From Dethiosulfovibrio peptidovorans DSM 11002 (GTDB taxonomy: Bacteria; Synergistota; Synergistia; Synergistales; Dethiosulfovibrionaceae), in the NCBI RefSeq assembly GCF_000172975.1, contig NZ_ABTR02000001.1, forward strand, positions 1,154,501 through 1,218,500: a DNA stretch of 64,000 bases, written 5' to 3'. The notes beneath the pieces are model-generated. The model had not been told where the DNA came from. It saw only the letters and a program-made list of their open reading frames with translations, and made no database searches. A program made the translations under genes and the position numbers. Positions 50,011-58,315 of this stretch are shown piece after piece (position 1 is the stretch's first letter; each line of letters starts with the position of its first letter).

Positions 50011-50973
50011 ATGCGCAAATTTTTAACAGCGTTAATGGTCGTCGGCGTTTTGGTAATGTCCGTGGCGGGTGCCGCATCCGCCAAGACCTTCGTTTCTCTG
50101 GCGACCGGTGGAACCGGTGGAACCTATTACCCCGTTGGGGGTGGACTGGCCGACCTTATCTCTCGCCATCTGCCGGACGTGCAAATGACGGGAGAGACGG
50201 GCAATGCGTCTGTGGCCAACCTTAATCTCATCGGAACCCACGAGATAGAGATGGCCTTCGTTCAGAACGACGTGGCCTATTGGGCCTATAACGGAGAGCG
50301 TATGTTCAAGACTCCTTACAAGAACATCCGTCTCGTGGCCTCCCTCTATCCCGAGCACATCCAGTGCATAACCCTCAAAGGCTCCGGTGTCAAGGACATA
50401 ATGGATATCAAGGGCAAGAGGGTCTCCGTGGGAGCCCCCGGTTCGGGAGTCCAGGGTGACGTCTCCGCCATTCTTCAGGTGGCCGGAATCAAGTATGCCG
50501 ACATGAACACCGATTTCCTCGATTTCAACAACACCACCCAGCGCTTCAAGGACGGACAGCTGGACGTCGGTTTCGTGACAGCCGGTTATCCCACCTCGTC
50601 CATCATGGACCTGGCCACTCTCCACGACATCGATCTCGTCTCTTTCAGCGACGAGTTCATGGCGGAGCTGACCGAAACCTTTAGCTATTTCGTCAAGAGC
50701 TCCATTCCCGCCGGCACCTATAACGGCGTTGACCACGATACCCCCACCCCCGCCGTCATGGCCATGTGGGTCTGCGATGCCGATCTTCCCGAGGATCTTA
50801 TCTACAGGATCACCAAGACCTTCTGGGAGAATGTCGAGGAGATGCATAAGGTCCACTCCAAGTGCAAGCTCTTTACCCTCGATACCGCCACCGCCGGCGC
50901 CTCCGTTCCGGTCCATCCCGGAGCTGCCAAGTTCTACAAGGAAGCGGGAATTCCCGTTCCGGATCTCAAGTAA
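50011..50973 (+). CDS. TAXI-family TRAP transporter solute receptor
   Basis: A 320-residue periplasmic binding protein. ATG 50011 follows AAAGGAGG; the frame is open upstream without ribosome site. Signal peptide MRKFLTALMVVGVLVMSVAG, cleavage near ASA-KT. The entry block LATGGTGGTYYPVGGGLADL and ETGNASVANLNLIGTHEIEM are the TAXI hallmarks. The required membrane subunit (fused DctQM) is not adjacent: a terminator and the palindromic element follow. Ligands of this family include glutamate and other carboxylates. Confidence 0.9.
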   Translation: MRKFLTALMVVGVLVMSVAGAASAKTFVSLATGGTGGTYYPVGGGLADLISRHLPDVQMTGETGNASVANLNLIGTHEIEMAFVQNDVAYWAYNGERMFKTPYKNIRLVASLYPEHIQCITLKGSGVKDIMDIKGKRVSVGAPGSGVQGDVSAILQVAGIKYADMNTDFLDFNNTTQRFKDGQLDVGFVTAGYPTSSIMDLATLHDIDLVSFSDEFMAELTETFSYFVKSSIPAGTYNGVDHDTPTPAVMAMWVCDADLPEDLIYRITKTFWENVEEMHKVHSKCKLFTLDTATAGASVPVHPGAAKFYKEAGIPVPDLK

Positions 50974-51003
50974 CATATCTCGATCCATAATTCGTCGATA
51001 GAG

Positions 51004-51040
51004 AAGGCGGGGCCCGTAGCTACGGGCCCCGCCTTTTTAT
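51004..51040 (+). terminator. Rho-independent terminator
   Basis: A perfect palindrome AAGGCGGGGCCCGTAGC and its complement, followed by TTTTTAT. The palindromic element copy B starts at the very next base. Confidence 0.9.
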
Positions 51041-51288
51041 GGGCATCTCTAAAAACTACGTCCGGGTCTCCTCGTAGAGGTCGTCCCGCCTGCGCCCTGT
51101 CTCGCCCGAGCGTCTTTTCGACCTGCCTGTTTCGTACGGACCGCCTCGGAGGGCACGTCCTGTGCCCCTCGGCTTGGGGCGACGTCCTGTCGCCCCATTC
51201 GTACTACACGACAGCAGGTCGAAAAGACGGGCTCGAACGGGCTCTGTCGGAACGATCTCTACGAGGATCAACGTTTTTAGAGATGCCC
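51041..51288 (+). repeat. Palindromic structured element, copy B
   Basis: A ~248-nt element. Its outermost stem is perfect: GGGCATCTCTAAAAAC (51041-51056) pairs with 51273-51288. The next stem pairs 51070-51084 with 51252-51266 (one G-T). The third, CGTCTTTTCGACCTGC (51111-51126), pairs with 51214-51229. The core hairpins with GTCCT loops lie at 51151-51167 and 51176-51196. Compared with copy A (36937-37182) the core is nearly identical, and the stem differences are compensated on the opposite strand. It occupies the 335-nt gap between the TAXI gene and the nitrilase gene. Confidence 0.93.
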
Positions 51289-51308
51289 TTAAATGTCTTC
51301 CGTCGTCT

Positions 51309-52133
51309 TTATCGCCAGTCGTAGGTATCGGGACGTCTGTTTTGAAGGCATGGCACCGAGTGTCTCAGTGATTCAAGTCTGTCCAGGTCCACCTCGGCCA
51401 GGACCAGCCCCTCTCCTGAGGCGCGGCATGCCGTGACGGTTCCCCAGGGATCCACCACCATCGATTTGCCGTGGGCCCTGTACCGAGGCTTCGATCCGAC
51501 CTGTCCAGGGGCCACTACGTAGCACAGGTTCTCTATGGCTCTGGCTCGAAGAAGGGGGTCCCAATGTTCCTTGCCGGTGTCGGAGGTGAAACAGGCCGGC
51601 ACCACCAGTACCTGTGCCCCCCTCAGGGCCAGTATCCTGTACAGTTCGGGGAATCTAAGGTCGTAACATATGGACATGCCGATGTTGCCCAGGGGGGTCT
51701 CTGCTATTACGATCTCGTTTCCCGAAGCGTAGCTAGCCGACTCCCTGACGGAGGGTCCGTCATGGACGTTTACGTCGAAGAGGTGTATCTTTCGATACTT
51801 AGCCGTGACCTCTCCTTCCGGGGAGATGAGAACCGACGTGTTATAGCATTTTTCATTACCCTCGATCCTCTCCAGGAGGCTTCCGCTGTGGACCCATATT
51901 CCGGCTTCCCGTGCTGCCTTGGAGAGCCTGTCGGTGGATGGACCGGGGACCGGCTCGGCTCCCGCTTCCTTTTCGATACCCGACGAGGGCAGCAAGGTGG
52001 ACGTTTCAGGGAAGACGACGAGGGATGCGCCACGTTTCCCCGCCTCTTCGATCATCGTCTCCATATGTATAAGGTTGATCTCTTTTTCCGGTCCGCTATC
52101 CATCTGGGCCGCCGCGACTGTATAGCGTCTCAT
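51309..52133 (-). CDS. Nitrilase-superfamily amidohydrolase (Nit/omega-amidase-like)
   Basis: A 274-residue carbon-nitrogen hydrolase. The catalytic triad motifs are VVFPETST (Glu near 43), YRKIHLFDVN (Lys near 113) and SICYDLRFPELYR (Cys near 155). This matches the Nit1/Nit2 branch, which hydrolyses deaminated glutathione or omega-amides such as 2-oxoglutaramate. Such activity would suit an amino-acid fermenter. Single gene; the start at 52133 has only a moderate ribosome site (GGAGGCG). Confidence 0.88.
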   Translation of the reverse strand: MRRYTVAAAQMDSGPEKEINLIHMETMIEEAGKRGASLVVFPETSTLLPSSGIEKEAGAEPVPGPSTDRLSKAAREAGIWVHSGSLLERIEGNEKCYNTSVLISPEGEVTAKYRKIHLFDVNVHDGPSVRESASYASGNEIVIAETPLGNIGMSICYDLRFPELYRILALRGAQVLVVPACFTSDTGKEHWDPLLRARAIENLCYVVAPGQVGSKPRYRAHGKSMVVDPWGTVTACRASGEGLVLAEVDLDRLESLRHSVPCLQNRRPDTYDWR

Positions 52134-52351
52134 CTCTCAGATCGCCTCCTTCTCGACAATTGTAAGCCATGATGGCCTGGATTCAAAGCGGATTCATATT
52201 GACATCGGCATCGTACAGTGGTATCTTGCCTGCCGTTCCGGGAAATATCGTTTAAAGTCGGTCGAATCGACGATCAAGATTTTCGATTTTTGCCGTGCCG
52301 CGACCTCTTAGGCCCTCCGGCAGAAACTACATTTATCGGGAGGTAAGAAAA

Positions 52352-52906
52352 ATGCCGGAAAGACATTCGAGAAGAGTGGAAAGAGGACCTAGGCCCTATC
52401 TCAAGGCCGAGCTCAGCACCCAGGAAATGAGGCTCAAGCAGATGGGGGCGAAGATAGAGGTTATAAACTCCTTTCTGTGCTACATAAGGTTCGAGGTCGA
52501 CGGGGTTAAGGTAAAGTATGTCTACAATTTGAACAGGAAAGGACAGTTTTTTCTGGAGAGGGTCACTCCCTATCCTCAGCCAGCTGGTACCTTCGATTCG
52601 GAGAAGGACGTGGTCGAGTCCATAAGGAACGACATAGCCCAGATAAAGCAGCTGGCTCGGTCCAGTCACTTTAAAGAGCTGATCGATATGAACTCGGATC
52701 TTCGTTTTCTAGCCCGGCGTCTGGACTCGATCTGTCTCTACTACGACGTCAAGCCGGAGGACATTGCCACCATAAGGGATTCTCTGGAGCACCTTCACGG
52801 TGTGTTCGACGCCATAAGAGGTCACAGCGATAGGGTCTACTTCGACACAGAGCCCTTCTGTCTGGATCGGGAAGGGGAAGTTCCTCCAGATCGCGAGGAT
52901 GATTGA
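52352..52906 (+). CDS. Hypothetical cytoplasmic protein
   Basis: A 184-residue protein of unknown function. ATG 52352 follows GGGAGG; the frame is open for 19 codons upstream without a ribosome site. The N-terminus is basic (HSRRVERGPRPY), followed by an alpha/beta core (KIEVINSFLCYIRFEVDGVK, YNLNRKGQFFLERVTPYPQP) and a helical C-terminal half. It has no signal peptide. Its stop overlaps the start of the permease gene, so they are probably co-expressed. No family is recognised. Confidence 0.7.
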   Translation: MPERHSRRVERGPRPYLKAELSTQEMRLKQMGAKIEVINSFLCYIRFEVDGVKVKYVYNLNRKGQFFLERVTPYPQPAGTFDSEKDVVESIRNDIAQIKQLARSSHFKELIDMNSDLRFLARRLDSICLYYDVKPEDIATIRDSLEHLHGVFDAIRGHSDRVYFDTEPFCLDREGEVPPDREDD

Positions 52907-54185
52907 GATGACCTTCGATTTCCATATCGTCGTCGCCGTGACGGTCTTCCTGGTCACCTACGGTCTTATAGTGGCGGAGAAGATGAACCGCATCTCCGTG
53001 GCCCTGGCGGGGGCGTCGGCGATGCTCTTGATGAGGGCTATCTCACAGGAGGAGGCCATAGCCTCGGTGGATTTCAACACCATAACCCTGTTGGTGGGAA
53101 TGATGCTGATAGTCACAGTGACCAAGAGGACCGGTGTATTTCAGTACGTGGCCATAAAAGCGGCACAGATAGCCAAGGGCGACCCATGGAGAATAATGGT
53201 TCTGTTCGTGCTGCTTACCGCCGTCTCGTCCGCCTTTCTGGACAACGTGACCACCGTTCTGCTTGTAGCTCCGGTGACCATGGTCATATGCGATGTCCTG
53301 GAGTTGAATCCGATTTACTTCTTGATGCCGGAGATACTGGCCTCCAATGTCGGAGGCACCGCCACCCTGATAGGAGACCCGCCCAACATAATGATAGGCG
53401 GGGCCACTGACCTGGGTTTTCTGGATTTCATGGAGAACCTGGCCCCTCCGGCTTTGATAATTCTGGCGGTGGTGCTGGTCTTCTGCCGTTTCGTCTACGG
53501 CCGCCATCTGACGGTCAAGGAGGAGGCCAAGGCGGAGATAATGTCGATGAATCCGGACCTGGAGATATCGGACCACCGTCTTCTGGTCAAATGTCTGGCC
53601 GTTCTGGGACTGGTCATGGCGGGGTTCGTCTTCCATCAGATGCTGGGCTACGAGTCCGCTACGGTGGCCATGGCGGGAGCCGCTATATTGATGGTGATAG
53701 CCGACGTCAACCCGGAGGACCTGCTCCTGGAGGTCGAGTGGGGGACCATCTTTTTCTTCGTGGGGCTCTTCATCCTAGTGGGTACTCTGGAGGGACTGGG
53801 TGTCATAGAATTTCTGGCCGGAGAGGTGGTCAAACTCACCTCGGGAGATCTCATGTTGACAACCTTCATGGTTCTGTGGGTGTCGGCCTTCGCATCTGCT
53901 TTCATAGACAACATTCCCTTCGTGGCGACCATGATACCTCTCATAAAGAGTATCGGAACCCTTACCGCCATGAACGTGACCCCGCTCTGGTGGGCTCTGG
54001 CCCTCGGGGCCTGTCTGGGAGGCAACGGCAGCCTGGTCGGAGCCAGCGCCAACGTCATAGTGGCGGGAATGGTTTCCAGGACGGAACATCCGATAACATT
54101 CGGAGGTTTTTTGCGGGTCGGGTTCCCGGTTATGTTGATCTCCATGACGGTGTGTACCATTTATCTCTGGGTCGTCTATCTCTAA
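52899..54185 (+). CDS. ArsB/NhaD/citrate-type ion permease
   Basis: A 428-residue inner-membrane transporter of the IT superfamily with eleven or twelve helices. The repeated family motif is ASNVGGTATLIGDPPNIMIG near 150-170, and its second copy GGNGSLVGASANVIVAGM near 369. The start is ATG 52899, overlapping the upstream gene by 8 nt, or ATG 52908. Relatives export arsenite, exchange Na+/H+ or move dicarboxylates; the substrate is unknown. No ars regulator is present. Confidence 0.87.
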   Translation: MIEMTFDFHIVVAVTVFLVTYGLIVAEKMNRISVALAGASAMLLMRAISQEEAIASVDFNTITLLVGMMLIVTVTKRTGVFQYVAIKAAQIAKGDPWRIMVLFVLLTAVSSAFLDNVTTVLLVAPVTMVICDVLELNPIYFLMPEILASNVGGTATLIGDPPNIMIGGATDLGFLDFMENLAPPALIILAVVLVFCRFVYGRHLTVKEEAKAEIMSMNPDLEISDHRLLVKCLAVLGLVMAGFVFHQMLGYESATVAMAGAAILMVIADVNPEDLLLEVEWGTIFFFVGLFILVGTLEGLGVIEFLAGEVVKLTSGDLMLTTFMVLWVSAFASAFIDNIPFVATMIPLIKSIGTLTAMNVTPLWWALALGACLGGNGSLVGASANVIVAGMVSRTEHPITFGGFLRVGFPVMLISMTVCTIYLWVVYL

Positions 54186-54278
54186 TCTTTTTCTTGCCTT
54201 CTGTAACGGTTCCTTTTATTATGTAAAAATCCTTCGGGGAAATATTCAAGACGTCCGATCGTTTTACAGGAGGCGCCG

Positions 54279-55481
54279 ATGAAACGAGATGATACCTTAA
54301 ATTTAAGGACCACCTTGAGAAGAGGCTTGGTCTTCCTGGCCTTGATCATCTTGGCATACGTGGTCGTATCTCTTTACGACGCCAAGGTGGAGGTCATGAG
54401 AGAGGTGGATCGCCAGCTCGAGCTGGCCGCTCTGGCCCTTCCGTCCATGTTGGCTCCCGACTTTCATGATAGAGCTACCACTCCCTACTCCATCTCCAAG
54501 GAGGAGGAGCTCCGAAATCGTAGAGTTTTCGGGGATTATGTCTACAGGACCGGTTTCGCCTGGGTCTATACTTTGATAGAGGATGGAGGGCGGTTTTTTT
54601 TCTCCGCTCCTACCGTGACGGAGGAGGAGGCGGCAGAGAGGGCCAGGTGGTATTACTATCCCTATCCGGAGGCTCCTGTGGAGTTTCAAAAAGCTTACGA
54701 ATCGGAGAAGCCGGTCTGGGTTACCTATACCGACAGATGGGGAACTTTCCGATCGGTTGCCTATCCCATGAGGTCCGAGGGGGGCAGGAAGTATCTAGCC
54801 TGTGCCGATATGGATATAGGTTCCATGTGGCATTCCATCTTCAGGAGAGGGCTCACCAGTCTCGCCGTGTCGGCTTTTTTCGTGCTGATGTCTCTGCCGT
54901 TTCTGCTGGCCTATCGTCGCCACTCCAACGCACTTGCCGAAAGGGTCGCCGAGCTTGAGGAAAAGGGTTCCGACCTGGAGGCCCGTCTGACCGACAAGGC
55001 CGAAAGACTGAACGAGGCCATGGAACGGATCGCCAATCTTTCGGTCACGGACTCTCTGACCGGCCTTTACGATCGATCCCACGGTATGGCCATGTTGGAT
55101 GGGATGTGTGATTCCGGAGGATGGCTGTTTCTGCTTGATCTGGACGATTTTAGCAGGATAAACGACGTCTTGGGCTATCAAGGTGGAGACGAGGTCCTCG
55201 CTCGTATAGGGGAGACTATCAGGGGCGCTCTGAGGGAGGGGGAGCTGGCCGCCCGCCGCGGAGGGGACGAGTTTCTCTTTCTAGTGCCTCCCATGAGCGA
55301 ACGCGACGCATCCGACAGGGTTGAGGATCTTCGAAAATTGCTCGTCGCTCTAGGGCACAGATACGGATGGCCTATCTCGGTATCGGTGGGATCAGCCAAG
55401 ATAACCCGAGGGGTTTCGCCCAGGTTGCTGTTGAACGAAGCGGAGAGCAAGATCGACGGTGGGAGGAGATCCCGGTCGTAG
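54279..55481 (+). CDS. Membrane diguanylate cyclase (GGDEF)
   Basis: A 400-residue protein; AGGAGG precedes the ATG. TM1 is near 18-38, a periplasmic sensor of ~150 residues follows (rich in Tyr/Trp, ARWYYYPYPEAPVEF), and TM2 is near 193-215. A coiled linker (AERVAELEEKGSDLEARL) leads to the GGDEF domain from about 250. The active-site motif RRGGDEF is intact, so c-di-GMP synthesis is expected. No inhibitory RxxD is obvious just upstream (EGELAARRGG). The C-terminus is short and lacks the usual A/YxAK end. Confidence 0.88.
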   Translation: MKRDDTLNLRTTLRRGLVFLALIILAYVVVSLYDAKVEVMREVDRQLELAALALPSMLAPDFHDRATTPYSISKEEELRNRRVFGDYVYRTGFAWVYTLIEDGGRFFFSAPTVTEEEAAERARWYYYPYPEAPVEFQKAYESEKPVWVTYTDRWGTFRSVAYPMRSEGGRKYLACADMDIGSMWHSIFRRGLTSLAVSAFFVLMSLPFLLAYRRHSNALAERVAELEEKGSDLEARLTDKAERLNEAMERIANLSVTDSLTGLYDRSHGMAMLDGMCDSGGWLFLLDLDDFSRINDVLGYQGGDEVLARIGETIRGALREGELAARRGGDEFLFLVPPMSERDASDRVEDLRKLLVALGHRYGWPISVSVGSAKITRGVSPRLLLNEAESKIDGGRRSRS

Positions 55482-55549
55482 AGATTTGCTTTGGTTTTCG
55501 GGAGGACGCAAGTGAAGGTGCTATCAAGCCTCCACTTTCGTCCTCCTGA

Positions 55550-55558
55550 TGCTATGAT
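55550..55558 (+). promoter_or_regulatory. Extended -10 promoter
   Basis: TG-C-TATGAT, 37 nt before the flavoprotein start, with a weak -35. Confidence 0.5.
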
Positions 55559-55595
55559 GGAGCGGGATTTATGTAAGAGGACTGGAGGTGTCTTC

Positions 55596-57209
55596 ATGAG
55601 GGAAAGGATAGTCTATCCCGATGGGTTGAGACCCAAGGAGGGCAACCGTTCCGACGGGATAGATAGGTACGATCTGTTGGTCGTGGGGGCGGGTTCAGCC
55701 GGTTTGACCGCAGCCGTCGAGGGGGCCCGGATGGGAGCCAGGGTTGCTTTGATCGAGAGTTCCCTCCTGGGAGGGGAAAGACTACATTCTGGATGCGTCC
55801 CCTCCAAGACGTTCGTGGCTTCGGGCCGTCGGATCCAAGACGTTAAAGACTCTTCCGAATTGGGAGTGTCCGTAGGAGATGTGTCGATCGATTTTCATTC
55901 TGTCAAGAAGCGTATGTCCGATCTGAGGGCCCTGTTGGGAGGGAAGGACTCGGCTCTGAGGCTGTTGAGCGAGGGAGTCGACGTGTTTCCCGGCAGGGCC
56001 GTCTTCGATTCTCCTCGTTCCGTGACGGTGGAGGATCGTAAGCTCGAGTTCACCAGGGCAATAATCGCTACGGGATCCGTTCCGATGATACCATCTATAC
56101 CGGGGCTGAATGAGGTCGACTATCTTACGGACGAGACCGTCTTCGATCTCGAGGAGCTTCCGAGGTCCATGGTCGTCCTGGGAGGCGGAGCCATGGGATG
56201 CGAGCTGGCCCAGGCCTTTCGGCGTCTGGGATCCTCGGTGACCCTGATCCAGGATCGTCGCTGTCTGCTTCCCTATGGAGAGCCGGAGGCGTCCGGGATG
56301 GTCCGTCGTGCCCTGGAAGAGGACGGCGTGGACCTCCGTCTGGGAGTGGATGTGCTGTCGGTCGCAGAAGAGGGAGGAGAGCCGGTACTTAGATGTACCT
56401 CCGGAGACGGCGAGTTTCAGGTTCGAGGGGAACAACTACTCCTGGCGACAGGTAGGGTCCCTCGACTGGATGGACTAGGTCTTGAGAATGCCGGAATCGA
56501 GTGGCGAGACGGCATAAAGGTCGATAGATATCTCAGGACCGAGAACCAAAGGGTTTTCTGTGCCGGAGACGTATGTCTGACTCCCTGCTCCACCCACGGG
56601 GCGATACTGTCGGCCAAGATCGCCCTGAAGAACGCTTTCCTTCCGGTGAAGAGGACCTACGACCCTTCGGGCATGACCCATTGCGTCTACACCACCCCTG
56701 AGGTCGCCTATATCGGGGTAACCCTCGATCAGGCTCTGGCGGAGGGCAAAAAGGTCAGCGAGATAAAGGTGAACCTGGAGGACATGGATCGCTCCAGGAT
56801 CGACGGCGCTACCGAGGGGTTCCTTAAGGTAGTGGTAAACCGAAGGGGGCGTATACTTGGGGGCACCCTCGTAGCCCCCAGGGCGGGTGACATGATATCG
56901 GAGCTGGCCCTGGCGATGCATGAAGGGATCAAGTTAGGCGACCTCTCCTGGGTTCCCCATCCCTATCCCACCGAGGCGGCCGTTTTCCGAAGGGCTGCGG
57001 ATATCTGGCGAGGAAGGACCATGACCCCTCTGAAACGGTCGATACTTCAGATCTGGATGGTCCTGCTGTCGAAGGTCAAGGACAGGGCCCAGAGAGAGGA
57101 GCTCAAGGAGGCCAAGAGGCAAGTTTCAAAGGCTGACCAGCAGCCTGAGCTGACGGAACTGGAGGCACCCTCCGATAAATTGGAGGAGTCAAACGAAAAA
57201 TTGGACTGA
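55596..57209 (+). CDS. MerA/dihydrolipoyl dehydrogenase-like flavoprotein with one active-site Cys
   Basis: A 537-residue pyridine nucleotide-disulfide oxidoreductase homologue. ATG 55596 follows GGAGGTG. The FAD-binding motif LVVGAGSAGLTAAVEGARMG is near 30-48. NAD(P)-binding VVLGGGAMGCELAQAFRRLG is near 193, the second FAD motif is VFCAGDVCL, and the dimerisation domain (CVYTTPEVAYIGV, then WVPHPYPTEAAVFRRAAD) is complete. In the redox motif GGERLHSGCVPSKTF the first Cys of CX4C is Arg62; only Cys67 remains. A charged ~60-residue C-terminal extension is extra. Classical disulfide reduction seems unlikely. Confidence 0.85.
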   Translation: MRERIVYPDGLRPKEGNRSDGIDRYDLLVVGAGSAGLTAAVEGARMGARVALIESSLLGGERLHSGCVPSKTFVASGRRIQDVKDSSELGVSVGDVSIDFHSVKKRMSDLRALLGGKDSALRLLSEGVDVFPGRAVFDSPRSVTVEDRKLEFTRAIIATGSVPMIPSIPGLNEVDYLTDETVFDLEELPRSMVVLGGGAMGCELAQAFRRLGSSVTLIQDRRCLLPYGEPEASGMVRRALEEDGVDLRLGVDVLSVAEEGGEPVLRCTSGDGEFQVRGEQLLLATGRVPRLDGLGLENAGIEWRDGIKVDRYLRTENQRVFCAGDVCLTPCSTHGAILSAKIALKNAFLPVKRTYDPSGMTHCVYTTPEVAYIGVTLDQALAEGKKVSEIKVNLEDMDRSRIDGATEGFLKVVVNRRGRILGGTLVAPRAGDMISELALAMHEGIKLGDLSWVPHPYPTEAAVFRRAADIWRGRTMTPLKRSILQIWMVLLSKVKDRAQREELKEAKRQVSKADQQPELTELEAPSDKLEESNEKLD

Positions 57210-57212
57210 AAT

Positions 57213-57246
57213 AAAGATAGGGGCGACCTAGGTCGCCCCTATCTTT
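57213..57246. terminator. Bidirectional terminator
   Basis: A 34-nt perfect palindrome built on AAAGATAGGGGCGACCT, T-rich on both outer sides, between convergent genes. Confidence 0.88.
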
Positions 57247-57262
57247 TGCGTAGTAACTTGAA

Positions 57263-58162
57263 TCAGACGTCCTTCTTCCAGCTGCCGAAACCCCGCCCCA
57301 GAACCTCCGTGGCGTCGGCGAGACGCAAGAACGCCTTCGGGTCGGTCTTCTGAAGGTATTGTTTGAGCAGCATGGCCTGTCTGGCGGTCAGAAGGGTCAT
57401 GAGTATGTCTCTCGGCGAATCGGAGAAGCCTCCTCTGCCTATGAACACCGTGACCCCTCTTCCCAGCTCCTGGGTTATGAAATGACGCACCCGGTCCGGG
57501 TCGCTGCAGACGATAAGGGCTTCTTTCCTCAGCCCGAAGGATCTCATTGAGCCTCCCATCACGGTGGTGTTTATGTAGGACAGCACCACGCCGTACACCA
57601 CGTTCTCGAAGCTGACCGCCATCAGGAACAGAGCTATCACCAGCATGTTGGCTATCATGGTGAACTGACTGACCTCCATGCCCGTTTTTCTGCGGACCGC
57701 CATGGATATTATATCGGTCCCTCCAAGGGATCCTCCGGCGGTGAATATCATGGCGTAGGAAGCTCCCTGTAGAAGTCCGGCGACCACTATCAGGAGGAAC
57801 CTGTCGTCTATCACCGGCACAGGTAGGGAGGTTTCCGCCACCTTCAGAAAGGCGGTGAAGATCACGGTTCCGTATATGCTCCAAAGGGTGAATCTCCGAG
57901 GGAGGACCTTCCACCCGTATATGAAAAGAAGCGCGTTGAGCCCCCATATCGGTATCGCCAGAGGAATTCCCCACATATAGTTGAGCAGCAAAGCTATGCC
58001 GTTGACTCCCGTTCCGGGAAGCTTGGCGGGAATTACGAAAAGCTGTATGGCTACGGCGTAGATCATAGCCCCCAGGGTTATGGCCACCAGGGATCTGCCC
58101 TCTTCCCTTATGAATCTCCTCGTCTCGGCAAGCATTCCCTTAAGGGTCCTGTTATGTCTCAA
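57263..58162 (-). CDS. YitT-family membrane protein (DUF161/DUF2179)
   Basis: A 299-residue protein. TTG 58162 is the likely start because GGAGGAAGG lies in front; the frame is open upstream. Five or six helices (residues ~20-190) include the family blocks FVIPAKLPGTGVNGIALLLN and FTAGGSLGGTDIISMAV. They are followed by a C-terminal DUF2179 domain (about 210-285, RGVTVFIGRGGFSDSPRDIL). Transport or regulatory function is not established for the family. Confidence 0.85.
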   Translation of the reverse strand: MRHNRTLKGMLAETRRFIREEGRSLVAITLGAMIYAVAIQLFVIPAKLPGTGVNGIALLLNYMWGIPLAIPIWGLNALLFIYGWKVLPRRFTLWSIYGTVIFTAFLKVAETSLPVPVIDDRFLLIVVAGLLQGASYAMIFTAGGSLGGTDIISMAVRRKTGMEVSQFTMIANMLVIALFLMAVSFENVVYGVVLSYINTTVMGGSMRSFGLRKEALIVCSDPDRVRHFITQELGRGVTVFIGRGGFSDSPRDILMTLLTARQAMLLKQYLQKTDPKAFLRLADATEVLGRGFGSWKKDV

Positions 58163-58315
58163 TAACCTTCCTCCTCTATCTATTTTACCGTTGCGTCTCG
58201 AGTTTAGCACAAGCTATGATAGGGACAAGCTATTTTTATAAGGTCCGGTAAAATGTTATTATGAAGGTGTATTTTTATTTTTGGGAACATAGAATCTAGA
58301 TCCAGGAGGTGGAGC

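Noticed and set aside
51156-51371. Short ORFs within the palindromic element copy B and its flank
   Set aside because: Their translations are Arg/Pro-rich readings of the stems and are not preserved as reading frames between the two copies.
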